The notes beneath the pieces are model-generated. The model did not search any database and was not told where the DNA came from. It saw only the letters and a list, made by a program, of their open reading frames with translations. Shown here piece after piece: positions 52,730-64,000 of a stretch of DNA of 64,000 bases. Source of the stretch: Harmothoe impar. Lineage: Eukaryota > Annelida > Polychaeta > Phyllodocida > Polynoidae. The stretch is from positions 39,125,377 through 39,189,376 of the forward strand of contig OX381708.1 in the NCBI GenBank assembly GCA_947462335.1, read 5' to 3'. Within the stretch, counting starts at the first letter, position 1; every line of letters begins with the position of its first letter. A program made the translations under genes and the position numbers.

Positions 52730-52840
52730 GTCCCTCAGCTCTCTGATGGGGAAAGCTCTAACAATTTGTTGTCATGGAAGATAAATTGCTACCGGAAATC
52801 CTGCCACCCCATGTGTAGCTCCACTTACGTCACTTCCGCT
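52730..52840 (-). promoter_or_regulatory. CRE/ETS composite promoter-like site and possible non-coding first exon
   Basis: On the minus strand GCGGAAGTGACGTAA (52839-52825) joins an ETS and a CRE-like site. About 95 bp downstream lies a strong splice donor GAGGGAC|GTAAGT at 52730. The short ATG frames between them close quickly, so this could be an untranslated first exon of an IRAG transcript. Not proven. Confidence 0.3.
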
Positions 52841-53595
52841 AACAGAGTCTCATCACTCTCCTACATCACCTTGGGTATAGAATACTAACCACTACAGGAA
52901 GAGTGTGCTTGGAGAATGAGATGTGGTGGGCGATAAATAGGTAGAGGGCAGTCAGTAGCACGCTCTGTAAAGCAGGGAGGGTAATAGGTGTGGAAGAGGG
53001 TGGGAATATTGTGTTAGGACCTGACCTCTATGTGCCCACTTTGTAGCCAATGCAGTGAATATTCAGGCAATTTGGATGCAGTGAAACCGTATCCTGTGGG
53101 TGAAGGGTTGGAAGCCCATCTCCTTACCCTGAGGCAAGGCAGTCTTTCTGCTGCATGCATCTCAATTTGTGGGTGGGAACTAGTACAGTCATGGGGACTT
53201 TTTTTTTCATGTAATGGGATGAAGGAATTTGATATTTGTGTCTAGATATTATATGTAAAGGTTGGCCTCTTGTTAGCGCCTACGTTAGTTATTGTGCAAA
53301 ACCCCACTTGTTACTAAACCCATACACGCAAGAGGACTAAATTGTCCTACTAGTACTACCTTAGAAACATAGCAAGTATTCTTTTCTTTGCCTGGTTCTA
53401 TTTAGATGGACTAGGGCCATAGTAAACAGGGCCAGACAAACCACTGCCTTTGATGTGGTTCCCTGAGGAGAGATCACAGACCACCAGTGTGAAGGTCCAT
53501 ATCAGCACACACAGGTGCCGGCTGTCACCACAGCTACCTGCAGCCAGCCACAAGGGCCCTCAAGTTTTGCCGCCGTTTACAATTCCGATATGCTC

Positions 53596-53851
53596 AGGCC
53601 AAAAAAAAGAGAGAAGGTTTATTTCATGTCACCCGAGCGACCCTATCAAAACAGGGCCGACCCTACTTTTTTTTTTTATCCAATTTTGAAGAAATTTTCA
53701 TATTTTTTCCCTTTTTTGGTCAAATTTAGGGTCTTCAGAGAGGCTGGCTAGTACTTTCATGTTAAAAAATGTAAAAGAAAAAAAGAAAATCCAACCTACC
53801 GACCCTCCATTTTCTTGCCATGTTACCTGAAACAAACCTTTTTTTTGGCCT
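53596..53851. mobile_element. 256 bp MITE with AGGCCAAAAAAAA termini, copy 2
   Basis: Starts AGGCCAAAAAAAAGAGAGAA and ends ACCTGAAACAAACCTTTTTT followed by TTGGCCT, inverted to each other and matching the element at 40166-40594. Confidence 0.78.
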
Positions 53852-55538
53852 CATTGGTATTATGAAGGTTCCTGCTGAAGCTATTCTTCTAATTTACGCC
53901 CTCATCATGAAGGTCCCCTCTCCAACAGGGGGATGGCAGGAAGTAGGTGGGAAAGGATATTATGGTCTCAGGAATAGTGTTATAATTCATCGTTATACTT
54001 ATAGTAAACCATAGGTTAACCTCCTGCACACATAGTTGGACTTGTATATAGGCCTCATTATTCTGTGATGTAGATGGCAACTCTATGCAACATATTTGTA
54101 TAATTGGACAACATTTTCTGATAATTGGATGCTAAAAATGGCAACGAAATGTAGAGGTACCGTGGTGAACACTAGAGGAGATGTAAAGGAAACACCCAGT
54201 TAAAGTGTACATAACATTAAAGTAGTTCTATTATAGGTTGCCCATTTCCCAAGCAGTAATCCCATATAATATGACTTATTTCTCTGTGATAAAACACCTT
54301 CACTAAAAGAGAATGCTTTTCGATGCAGATTGCGAGCGGGTGTTTATATTGTGCTTCGGTATTAGCAACTTGACCGTATAAGTATATCTAGGATGGTAAA
54401 GACCAGATAAGATGCATGAATAGTTTGTCTTTGATAGGCTCCCCCTGTAATAGAATAATACATGTTAAACAGATTAACCCAACGCATAACCCAGGCTAAA
54501 GCAGCTGATAGAACAGCCTCTGTAACAGATACGATTTTGAATGAAGCTCTTAAATAGACTGCAAGAGTTGTTGATCTGTTATTGTCCTTGACAATGGATT
54601 CTTGCAGCCATAGACAATGGGCTGGACACATTTCCATTTAATCCCATCATCTGAAACCATCCCTTTCAGTAGCACCATAACCATCCTATTCACACCAGTG
54701 GCTCCACAGTCTAGAATTCGTTCTCCCATAAAATAGAACGCACATTTGTAGAACGATAAATCCGGAGCTTTGGGTGTGCGCAGCCATCTTGGCTCCAATG
54801 TAATCCCATTAAGAAGGCAGGTACCACACTCACAACCCATGATTCACCAGCAACAAGCTGCATGCCGAGATCATAGCCAACTTGTGCCAGCATAAGCTTG
54901 GTGGCCGCGGGAACCAGTGGCATCCTGTGATATCCCTATAGAGCACTGTAAAGGCTTTCATGCCCCATTAGGAGTGTGAACACACGTATCTTTGACGTAT
55001 TTTCCACAGCTGTACACACTGTGGACGTTATGGACGTAAATCATTGTTCACCCCTGGGACAGGAGCAGTGTGATAAATAGAATTGATTTTACATTGCGCT
55101 TTTTAAGTCAATTAATAACCTCTCCTAATTGTCCTTTTTCACATGTGCTGGGAAAATACAGAGCATTGAAGTTTATTTGAAAAAAAAACCACAACCAACA
55201 CGACACAAGACAGTGACAATGGAAAATACATTCACACGGGCAATAAAAGAAAATTAAGTCACTATTGATGCATATCAGCAAAAATAGTTAAAGCTTTCCC
55301 TTTTGAGTGGATCCCAGGTCCCAAATGTACTGAATACCGACCAATCAGAGCCACTGACACAAACTAGCCTCCAGACCCTCCACTTGTACACACCCATTCA
55401 CTATCAGCAATAAGCAGCAGTGTGAGCCTTAGTGAGCGGGTCGTCACAGATGACACCTGCTCATTTACAGGCAGCAATTGGGAGACGTCAGCAGTAACCT
55501 GTCATTTTTCACCAGAGGGAATACTTGGAGACTGTCTG

Positions 55539-57105
55539 CCCAGTGAACAAAAAGACGTTTTCTGACGTTTTTAAACATCATTTGAAAGTTGAACGTTGGT
55601 AATGAACGTTTTTTAGCGCTAAAACGTTGACTCATTCTAACATTTTCTGACGTTCATCATGAACGTTTTTTTCTAATATTTCTTAACGTTTTTTTCTGAC
55701 ATTTTCTGACCAGTATTTTAAATTGACCCAGGCCCAAAATTATACATCCAACATGTAGACTCTATACAAATGTACATTATCTAAGGTTTCATGTGGGATA
55801 AGCCCAATTCTAAATGGTTTGGGCTGAATTGGTTCCATTCCCACTTCAGTTTCTATCCCAGTACCATCTCCTATCATCAGATATTAAATTATCCTATGAT
55901 TGGGGAATATATAATGCCTTTAAGGCACTTCACTTTTCAATCTATGAGCAAATGTCACTCTCAGATTGATACAAACCAACACTGACAGTCACTGGGATAT
56001 ATATATTTCCTATCACCAACCGATGGGTGTCATTATCATTACAACTACTTCATAGAATATATCATACATATAACATACAATTTCTCCCAAACATCACTTT
56101 GTACTGTAATATTGATGCTATATTCTATGAAGGAATTGGGAATTCTTAGTATATTCCCCCCTTTAGACACCGTTTGAGTACAGAAGCTACAGCAAAACTC
56201 TGGTCATGAACTTGGATGCCACCTAGTGTGAAAAAACGTTCAAATGTTATAAAACGTAATTATAACGTTTTTTTCACAAATAAACTTAAACACTATAATT
56301 ATCATCTTCTGCAAGCACCCGTAACCATTTGGTAGACAAACTGAGATAACAATGCATGTTGGTTAAATATGAAGATAAAGAAAATAAATGAAAATGGTAT
56401 TATTGTCTGGGTTAGGTCTAGATATATAGAAGGTTCTCTCTCTATCATAGTGGCTGCAGCCCCAAACAGATATGTATGGATAATGATTGGGTAATCCATA
56501 TATCAATGTATATTCTTATCATATTGAAACAGATATATGTATAGGTATTCCATTAAGATCTACATATTTGAATTTTGAATCCTATTAAAGTAACAGTCGC
56601 CATTTCAATTTTTCTATGGGGATTAACACTGTTTTATGATTAGGCTTAGTTTGTGAGACATATAAACAAATATAAGGTTTGGTATCAAGGAATATACAAA
56701 ATATGACATATAGAGCACCATTTGGCAACATATCATGTAATATAAATATGTATATGCCGAGCAGACAGCAGAACTATAAAGTTCCTTGGGCGATAATGGG
56801 GAGCCACATGGCCACAGAATAAAAAGAAAATGTTAAAAAACGTTAGATATATGTTTTCTCATGTAAGTAAAAGTAAAAAATGAATATTTGTTTAAAAACC
56901 TGTATGAACGTTCTTGAACATTTATTTAATATCTTTTCTATGTTAGAAAATGTGAAAAATAAACATTCAAATCTCAACCTTGTTGAAACATTGATAAACA
57001 TTTAAAAACGTTTAATTAATGTTAGAAAACGTTAGAAACAAATGTATGTTTTTTAGCTTTTACCAAACGTTTCAAACTTTTTTTGAATGTTTGTTGTTCA
57101 CTGGG
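55539..57105. mobile_element. 1.57 kb AACGTT-rich TIR element
   Basis: The termini CCCAGTGAACAAAAAGACGT and AACGT..GTTGTTCACTGGG are inverted. Both subterminal regions (55560-55700 and 56230-57090) are dense in AACGTT/ACGTTTT motifs. There is no transposase-like frame, so it is non-autonomous. The matching place in copy B of the segmental duplication (about 62271) has no such insert, which gives a natural empty site. Confidence 0.78.
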
Positions 57106-57949
57106 TGTGCACTAGAATATGGTAGTTTATGACCGTCTCCAAAATGTGACGGTAGATACTGTCCTATAGTCTCCTCTTTCCTATTCGCAAATGGATAGTT
57201 TTGGTGAAACAAAATCACCTCTCTGCAGGGTGAGCCTTAACCAGTATGCAGCAAAGCAAGCTAGGATAGTGCATTACTGTTTATGTGTACTGTATGGGGA
57301 GTATTAAAGCCATATACCACAGATATATTCACGGAACTGTAAATTTGCATGTAAAATAGCTCATGGCATATTTAATTAGCTGTAGAGATAACAGGGTATT
57401 GATACTGTGGTGAGAACTTCTTTATATCATTGCTTTCAGACAAGTGGTGAACAATAGATAAAAGTATTTTAGTTCTCTTTTGGTAAACAATAAATTCACT
57501 AATACTCTACGGCAGTACATTTTCATATGACTGCCATCCAGTTATCATCCGTATAGAGGCTGATCAGATTCTTTACAAAACAGAAACTAATTTCATTTTG
57601 ACAAGTAAAATATAGCAGCCGGTCGTTATCTACAGACAAAACACTTCCTGTTTGATTGAATCTCGGACCAAACATTCATCGATTGTAGCAGTTGAGAAAG
57701 ACAAACCAATGGACTGGAAACGAGAGCGTGGCCAAATGGCACCAGGATCGGCTATGATTAGAAGACAGAACCATATTGATATAGGTGTTCATCCTTGAGA
57801 GACTTGTTCAGCAATTCAAATATACAGCAGTCCAACATTGTAGCACTCCAATGCACTATATGGGTATATATCTAACATGGACATCGATATCCATGTATCA
57901 GAGTCCTTCTAACAGAAAGCTATATTCAGCCTCATCAAAGTAGAGATAC

Positions 57950-58110
57950 ATACTTTTTTGCGATTTTGAACTTTTTTTCTCGCCAAATCAGGTGTTTTTA
58001 GGCAAATTTCACTTTTTTTTGCGATTTTGAACTTTTTTCTCGCCAAATCAGGTGTTTTTAGGCATATTTCACTTTTTTGCGATTTAGAACTTTTTTTCTC
58101 GCCAAAAGCT
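57950..58110. repeat. 62 bp tandem repeat
   Basis: Two and a half copies of a unit with TTTTTTGCGATTTTGAACTT, then CTCGCCAAATCAGGTGTTTT and TAGGCA. The lysine-rich minus-strand frame across it comes from the repeat. Confidence 0.85.
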
Positions 58111-58119
58111 GCGGAATCT

Positions 58120-58930
58120 GCCTCCATGCGTGATCCCATTGATGGACTCTGGATAGACCCATGCATAGTGAAGATCTACATAGTGGACATGAGGTCAAGT
58201 TAAAAAGTGCAAGTCACTTGTTTTGCAACTTGCACTGAACTGAACCTAATAGCCCTTGACTGGATTGTCAACAATCAATTAAACCATGACCAAACTCCCT
58301 CTATTTAGGAGACCAAATACACTATCAAATGATTTATATTTTTTCAAAATAACACCCTGTGTAGAATGGCTCGGTATTCAGGAATCCTACTGCGAGTAAA
58401 AAAATGTCAAATTCTAATTCTAAATACCTGAAAATTGAGAAATGCTGACGTTCACGGTTTATGTAGGAAATGTACTAAAAACAGCAAAAAAAGGCAACAA
58501 AACCCTAATTTTCTCAAAAACTGTTTAGTAGGATTTTCTCTAACTGAGGTTCCAGTGTTTTCTACCCTCATATTACACATTGGCATAGAGAATATATTGA
58601 CACCTAGTCAGGATTTTGCGCTAGGAGCAATCTGTGAGGCAAAAAACAGCCAAAATGAGCCACTGGTCTGAAGTATAAAACTGGGCATCGATCAATATAG
58701 AGCTACAAAGAGACAGAGAATCGATGTCCAGTAATTAGCAACTACCAGATATCTGTTACTTTTTATTTGTTATGCGCTCTGTGCGCTAATTATGTCAAAT
58801 ACGGTACTTCATTTCAACAAGTCAAGATGCGTAGGCATTGTCATCAATAAGAATTTGATAACAGAGGCACGGACACTGGGGATCCACTTTCAAATATTAC
58901 AAACGACTTGTTTAGATGAACTGGCTATAG
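58120..58930. other. spacer between duplicated copies, no feature seen
   Basis: No exon or element end recognised between the tandem repeat and the start of copy B. Confidence 0.3.
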
Positions 58931-59882
58931 CCTGTCTATACCGTTGACGTTCTGTAGCCCTCTGATTGTGAAAATTGTGAAAATGTGTTAGTATCAGCCT
59001 CTACTAAGCATGGGATGAGGTGGTAATAATTGTCTTCGGGTCTGACCCCTATGTGGCCATGAAGTGCACATATGTAGGCATTTGGGGGTGAAGGCAAATG
59101 GTATATGGGTTGAGGGATTGTGGCCCATGCCTTTATCCGTGGGACTAGCAGTCTCTGCTCGATAGATCTCAATTTGTGTGGACAAATGATTGGGGCCCGT
59201 GGCTGTTTATCAGGCAGGAGGATGGGGACTCCAACACTGTGTATGAAGATGCAGCGCAGCTCTCCCCTTGTTAGTGGCTATCATTACAGTGTAGACCACA
59301 ATTAATCAGAATAGAATATAGTTATTGTAGGTCCGGGTAGCACATTATTATGTCCTTGTGAGACCGGGTCAGTATTCATGGTAATTCATATTTGCCATTC
59401 TTACATCATTAGGAAAGTCTTAACATAACTAGACTTGTCTTCAGGCAGCGCACGCCTGTCTTTTCTGGGAAAATGTAACCTTCTCTATTACTTGTTGAAT
59501 ACATAGAAAATGAATTTGCAAGGTTTCTTATATTGCATACTTCATGTAATAGATAGTTGATAATGAGAAATAACTGCAGGGGAAATATGAAGGAAAGGCA
59601 TTGGTATAACTCCCAGCGTTTCCGGCACAGAAGCTTTCGCGTCCGCTGTACTCTCCATCTCTTATACCTATGTGATAAAGCACCTTGGGGTATAACTCTC
59701 AGGGCATGTGGGTGTTCAGACCTTCACTGAAGGAACGTCTATTTACTATGGACCTCAGTGCAGGGAAGAAAAAAAATCGAACGTGTGACTGCATCACAAA
59801 TGACTCAGGTTTGGGGGGAAATGTAGTATCATCATATAGGAGTATACATATAATAATATTGTTCATCCCCAAATCCCAAGCT

Positions 59883-60115
59883 AATGTCCCAACCCCATGT
59901 CCCAACCCCCGAGTCTCACCCCGAGTCCCACCCCCGAGTCTCACCCCCGAGTCCCAACCCGAGTCCCTCCCCCGAGTCCCAACCCCGAGTCCCAACCCCG
60001 AGTCCCAACCCCGAGTCCCAACCCCTAGTCCCACCCCCGAGTTCCACCCCTGAGTCCCAACCCCGAGTCCCACCCCCGAGTCTCACCCCCGAGTCCCAAC
60101 CCCGAGTCCCTTCCC
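59883..60115. repeat. 13 bp minisatellite, unit CCCCGAGTCCCAA
   Basis: About 17 units of CCCCGAGTCCCAA and close variants (CACCCCCGAGTCT). It is strongly pyrimidine-rich on the plus strand. Long proline-rich or glycine-rich open frames across it on both strands come from the repeat. Confidence 0.95.
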
Positions 60116-60119
60116 CTTC

Positions 60120-61250
60120 CCCCGTTAACTAGACTCAGGGTCAGGTAGAGGTGTGAAGGGAAATGTATCATTTATCATAGTAAGAAAGAGAAAGGGTGCA
60201 CTCTTGTATTAATGGGATTCTTAAAGATGTGACCTTTGACCTTGATTTTGACCTTTTTCCGACCTAGATATCATCCTACACATAACAGAAATGAATTCAG
60301 CACCTTTGGTTTACCCTAGTCCACTATCCATATCCATCCATTGCTCCCCCTATTATATCCTGGCTGGACTGTTTCGGATAGCATACCCAAATTGTGCGTC
60401 ACAAGTCAGGAACTCACAACTACCTATAGGCCTGCACCACACAACCTATAGGTCGCATGACGCAGGTGCCCTAAGAAAGCCACACCGAGTGAGGCAAGCC
60501 GCGCAAAAGAAGGGTATACTCAAAAAAAATGTGGACATTGACTTTCTTTTGGGGGGGTACTTAGGCCCAAATTCAAATTTTCTATGTCTTTTGTCCTCTC
60601 ACGTCTATGTCAGACACACACTGAATAAAAAGCTCCCATGTCCATATTGTAAGTAACAGCGAATAGTGCTTAGTAGGGTCTGAGCTATATCCTACTACAG
60701 GGTTGTCTGTTTTTGTTCTCAAAATATTTGTCATGTATTGAACAACACTGGACAGCAACATATATATTAAATTACCATTAAATTACCATACCGGTATCTA
60801 ACATACTGCAGCGTATGTTGGGCCTAGTATATGATATAGGATGGCATCTCCTTTGGGAAGTAGTGTAGTACTTCCCTGTGTTAAATTACCATTGGATCCA
60901 GTCAAAGCTTGCTGAAAAAAAGTGTCTCACCCCGGTTTGGTCGGCTGCCGAGATCTGTCCCATTGACTTAGCACTGAGCCCGTTCAATATGTAACTGTTA
61001 AATGTCAAGGGTTATCTACAGGCTCCCATAGGGCTCTATGTTGAAGCAAATTACCACCATTTTAGACACAAAATTAAAATCATGCTTTTCAGGGGGAAGC
61101 GTTTGAAAATGGATTAAAGCACGATTACATAGGAAGGACAACATTGTACCGCATCTAATAACACAAAATTGAGAGAAAAAGCTCCAATTTTGAAGGAATG
61201 ACAGCTGTTTTAAATTTTAGGCTGAGAGACCCCCTGCTACCCGTCGCACA
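60120..61250. other. non-conserved part of copy B, no gene seen
   Basis: Contains TGACCTTTGACCT (60230-60242), a perfect DR1 nuclear-receptor-type site, with a further TTTTGACCTTT next to it. Otherwise no feature was supported. Confidence 0.3.
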
Positions 61251-62929
61251 AGACTCAGAGTAAACCTGAGTCAACAATAGATGAAATGCATGGGTGGTTG
61301 TTCTTTGAGATTAAATGGTACGCCGTAGGCTCACCGTTTAATCATATTATACATGAGGAACAGGCAGATGCAGGGTATAACCTAGACTAGCTGATAAACA
61401 TCAGTACATGTACTTATAACAAGCTAGACTTTGAAGAACGCTCTTAAATGGACTAAATAGTGTTTTTTTTTAAAATCTGTGATAGACAGTGGATTATATA
61501 ACTGCACAGTTGCCCATCATTCCGCTTCTGAAACCTTCGCTTTCGATATCAGCATAACTATTCTACTCACATCACTGCCTGCACAGTCTAGAATCCATTC
61601 TATCAGAAACTTATGAAAAAACACACTTAAAGCAAGCTGAAGGCTTTCACAAATCATTAGAACTGTGAACCACACCTCATTAGGAGTGTGAACCCAGCCC
61701 TCTTTTAGGTATCTGCGACAGCATTAATCAGTGTGTTCACCCCCGAGGCCAACAAGTGCTATGGGGAAAGGGGTAATAATGGCATTGAGAAGAGTAGAAA
61801 AATGCCAATTTTAGGTAGAATAGATAGAATAGTTTTCATTTTTACACTGCACTTACAAGGCCAGTCCATGAATATATGCTCTTGGTTGGGGTTACAATGT
61901 TAACATCATTATGTTAACATTTTGATATGCAGGAAAGGGAATATTAAACATGGAAACAAACATGATCACCCGGGTATTCAAGTCATCATTGAGTTGACGC
62001 ACTCTTTGCTAAAGTTTCCCTTTCATGATTGAACCATAGACATCACATCTTAGAAATGTACTGAATAGCAGCCAATCATAGTCACTGTCAAAAACCTTCA
62101 CCCAGGCATCCTCCTTCCGCATACACCTATTCAGCCTCAGCCATAGTCAGTAGTATGAGTCCTAGGTAGCGGGTCGTCTCAGATCACACCAGCTCATTTC
62201 AGGCAGAGATTGGGAGTCTTCTAGGGCAACCACCGCCTCCTGCACGTATTTTGCAGAGTGTCTGTGTACTCAGATGTGAAAGGCGCCCTCTATGCAGTCT
62301 CCCAAAATGATGTGATGATTGATACTCTCCTACCTGCACCTTTCTAATTCACGGATGGATAGTTCTGGTGATAGAAAAGGTAAGATGAGCTGTCTTCAAG
62401 GAGCTATTCACTACTTCCCAGCGTAGCAAACTAGATGGCAGTCTACTACTGGATGAGTATCAGTTGTACTGTTCTCCAGATATTTTGATTCGTCGTTTTA
62501 TGCATATACATCAAATTTCCCAACAGTGTAATTTTCTCTAAGAAGCAAGAGGGTATACTTCATGAAATAGTCTATGACAATGATTAGGTCATTTCCATTT
62601 GACTGACATAAAAAACACTTCCATATTCAGAAACTGATAAGCCTTGAGACGTTTCCCTTCAACATTATTAATAGAGAGCAGAATGTCTTGAGACAAAACT
62701 CTTTCTCTTTGATTGGTTCTCGAACTTTCATCGACCCGGACAAGTAGAAAAAGACTAACCAATTGACTGCAAAGCAGAGAAAGTGTGGGAGAAAGGCAAC
62801 CTGATTAGAAGAAACCGCATTGAAATGGGCATTCAGTCTATCGGTGGGAAAGTATACTGGCTCTGCAGTAAATCTGGGATGGGATTCTCTCATGTTAAAA
62901 CCGCCAAACCGTGGATTCTTCAGAGTCAA

Positions 62930-64000
62930 CAGTGAATTTCAATTTTGAGACAGGAAAGGGAAGGCTGTGTGCATTCCTACGAAGATCAAAGTAATTTGCT
63001 GGCAGGGCTTCTACAGTGTCACTGCAAAGATATTTACACTGTACGTCCTGGCCGATTGATGTGTTCTAGGAATCTGCTTTAGACATTATTTGAAACAGGA
63101 ATGTGTTCCACCTGCAAAGCAAATAGATCTTCAATAATATCCTGGTAAATATCTATCGTTTACTTCCTTCAACTCGCATCCATGTAGTGCAGTGGGACAG
63201 AAGCTCTAAAGTACACACTGAATAGATCATGGAATCAGACAAAGAAACCTATGGAGGTCGAGCAATGCTCGAATTAGCCTACCTTCAATATACAAAAAAT
63301 GTCAATAAAATATGGTCAACCTGTATATTGTACTTAAACATACATGATTACCCCCTCCCCTCACACGTTCTCTGTTTATTTCTGACAGCATCTCGGCGCT
63401 GATCCATATGTCTGACAAACTATGCAGGTTCAGCTAGGGTAGACTATAGTTAATTGTAATTTATAAGCTGGCAGGCGCCACAGGTGAGAAAACATCTACG
63501 GTATACTTGTGGCGTCCTTACACCGTGGTCAATGAAGGTCCAGCTAGGATAGATGTACCTGATAGTGCACCTACATTATGCTATTCTTATTTTGGAAATC
63601 CAATGGGCAAATCAATACGTAATATTATAGAAATTAAAAATAAACTATAATAAGACCTATGCAAGTCTAAATCAACGGGAGGTTTTAAACATGGTTCATG
63701 TGACGCAAAATGTCACATATCATTGCAAGTTGCAATGCAACGTTTAGCTTCTACCAGAGGTAGGCTAAACAATTAATGATAAATATTGCACCACTTGCTG
63801 TAAGTACAGCTGAGAAAGGAATTGGCAATATTTTGATGACAATGGCGTTGAGATCTTGCATAATGTCAATGTTGGGGTAATTGGCTCATCTGTGTGGTGC
63901 TGTGAACTTTGACAGGTAGTTGTAAGTAGGTGTTTGTGGCACACACAGCGGTACATCAGCTATGTTAATAAGGCACCTCTAAGGAATGTGCTTATGGCAT
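62930..64000. other. right flank, no feature seen
   Basis: No exon of IRAG or of another gene, and no repeat family, recognised up to the end of the window. Confidence 0.35.

Larger units (their letters stand above)
52990..57760. repeat. tandem segmental duplication, copy A
   Basis: Blocks that match copy B in the same order and orientation: 53024-53290, 54400-54740, 54940-55080, 55300-55535, 57106-57260 and 57600-57760. Examples shared nearly verbatim: CTCATT/CCCATTAGGAGTGTGAAC, AGCGGGTCGTC, CATCTCAATTTGTG and ACAGTCTAGAAT. Identity in the blocks looks like 65 to 80 percent. Inserts specific to this copy are the 256 bp MITE and the 1.57 kb AACGTT element. Confidence 0.75.
59000..62850. repeat. 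tandem segmental duplication, copy B
   Basis: Counterpart of copy A: blocks 59040-59300, 61280-61630, 61640-61770, 62030-62275, 62280-62450 and 62680-62850, in the same order and orientation. A minisatellite at 59883-60115 is specific to this copy. No conserved coding frame across the two copies could be demonstrated. Confidence 0.75.

Noticed and set aside
59699..60132. Long proline-rich and glycine-rich open frames on both strands
   Set aside because: Produced by the 13 bp minisatellite. No splice context or family signature.

Overview
The window is nuclear DNA from an animal. Genes are split into short exons (38 to 240 bp, with one 1.2 kb exon) by introns with GT..AG ends, and the introns are crowded with non-LTR retrotransposon, MITE, minisatellite and foldback sequence. 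The protein families (vertebrate-type cryptochrome, IRAG/LRMP family) and a CR1/L2/jockey-like retrotransposon point to an invertebrate deuterostome. A lancelet (Branchiostoma) is my best guess, but the species is inferred, not proven. All exon coordinates come from reading splice sites and reading-frame phase by eye.

Left part (1 to about 11.2 kb): an animal cryptochrome / (6-4) photolyase family gene on the minus strand. Eight phase-consistent exons encode the first 406 residues, from the ATG at 10877 to 1303; the C-terminal third lies off the left edge. A CACGTG E-box and a CCAAT box sit upstream of the ATG. Intron 1 carries a 2.2 kb TIR element with a perfect 8 bp target duplication and a family of CATGTCG-rich repeats.

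Middle (11.2 to 22.6 kb): no host gene found. It holds several MITE families, tandem repeats, a 349 bp relative of the 2.2 kb element with its own 8 bp duplication, and a non-LTR retrotransposon (about 17.95 to 21.3 kb, minus strand) with endonuclease and reverse transcriptase domains and one frameshift.

22.6 to about 27.5 kb (perhaps to 30.7 kb): a plus-strand gene I cannot name. Exon 1 encodes fourteen 11-residue repeats (consensus GPESGGLQQEL); five later exons encode mostly coiled coil. The intron before the sixth exon is an array of tandem copies of that exon's own 3' splice site and first codons.

31.45 to 50.8 kb: a minus-strand gene of the IRAG1/IRAG2 (MRVI1/LRMP/Jaw1) family, convergent with the previous gene. 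Twelve exons encode a coiled coil, a basic Ser-rich segment, an acidic linker, one transmembrane helix and a KASH-like C-terminus ending APPF. The N-terminal part was not found up to 64 kb and probably lies beyond the right edge.

52.9 to 62.9 kb: no clear coding sequence. It consists of two diverged tandem copies of a unit of about 4 to 6 kb. Copy A carries a 1.57 kb AACGTT-rich TIR element that is absent from the matching place in copy B, so the duplication is older than that insertion. This duplicated, apparently non-coding region upstream of the visible IRAG exons is the most interesting unexplained structure here.
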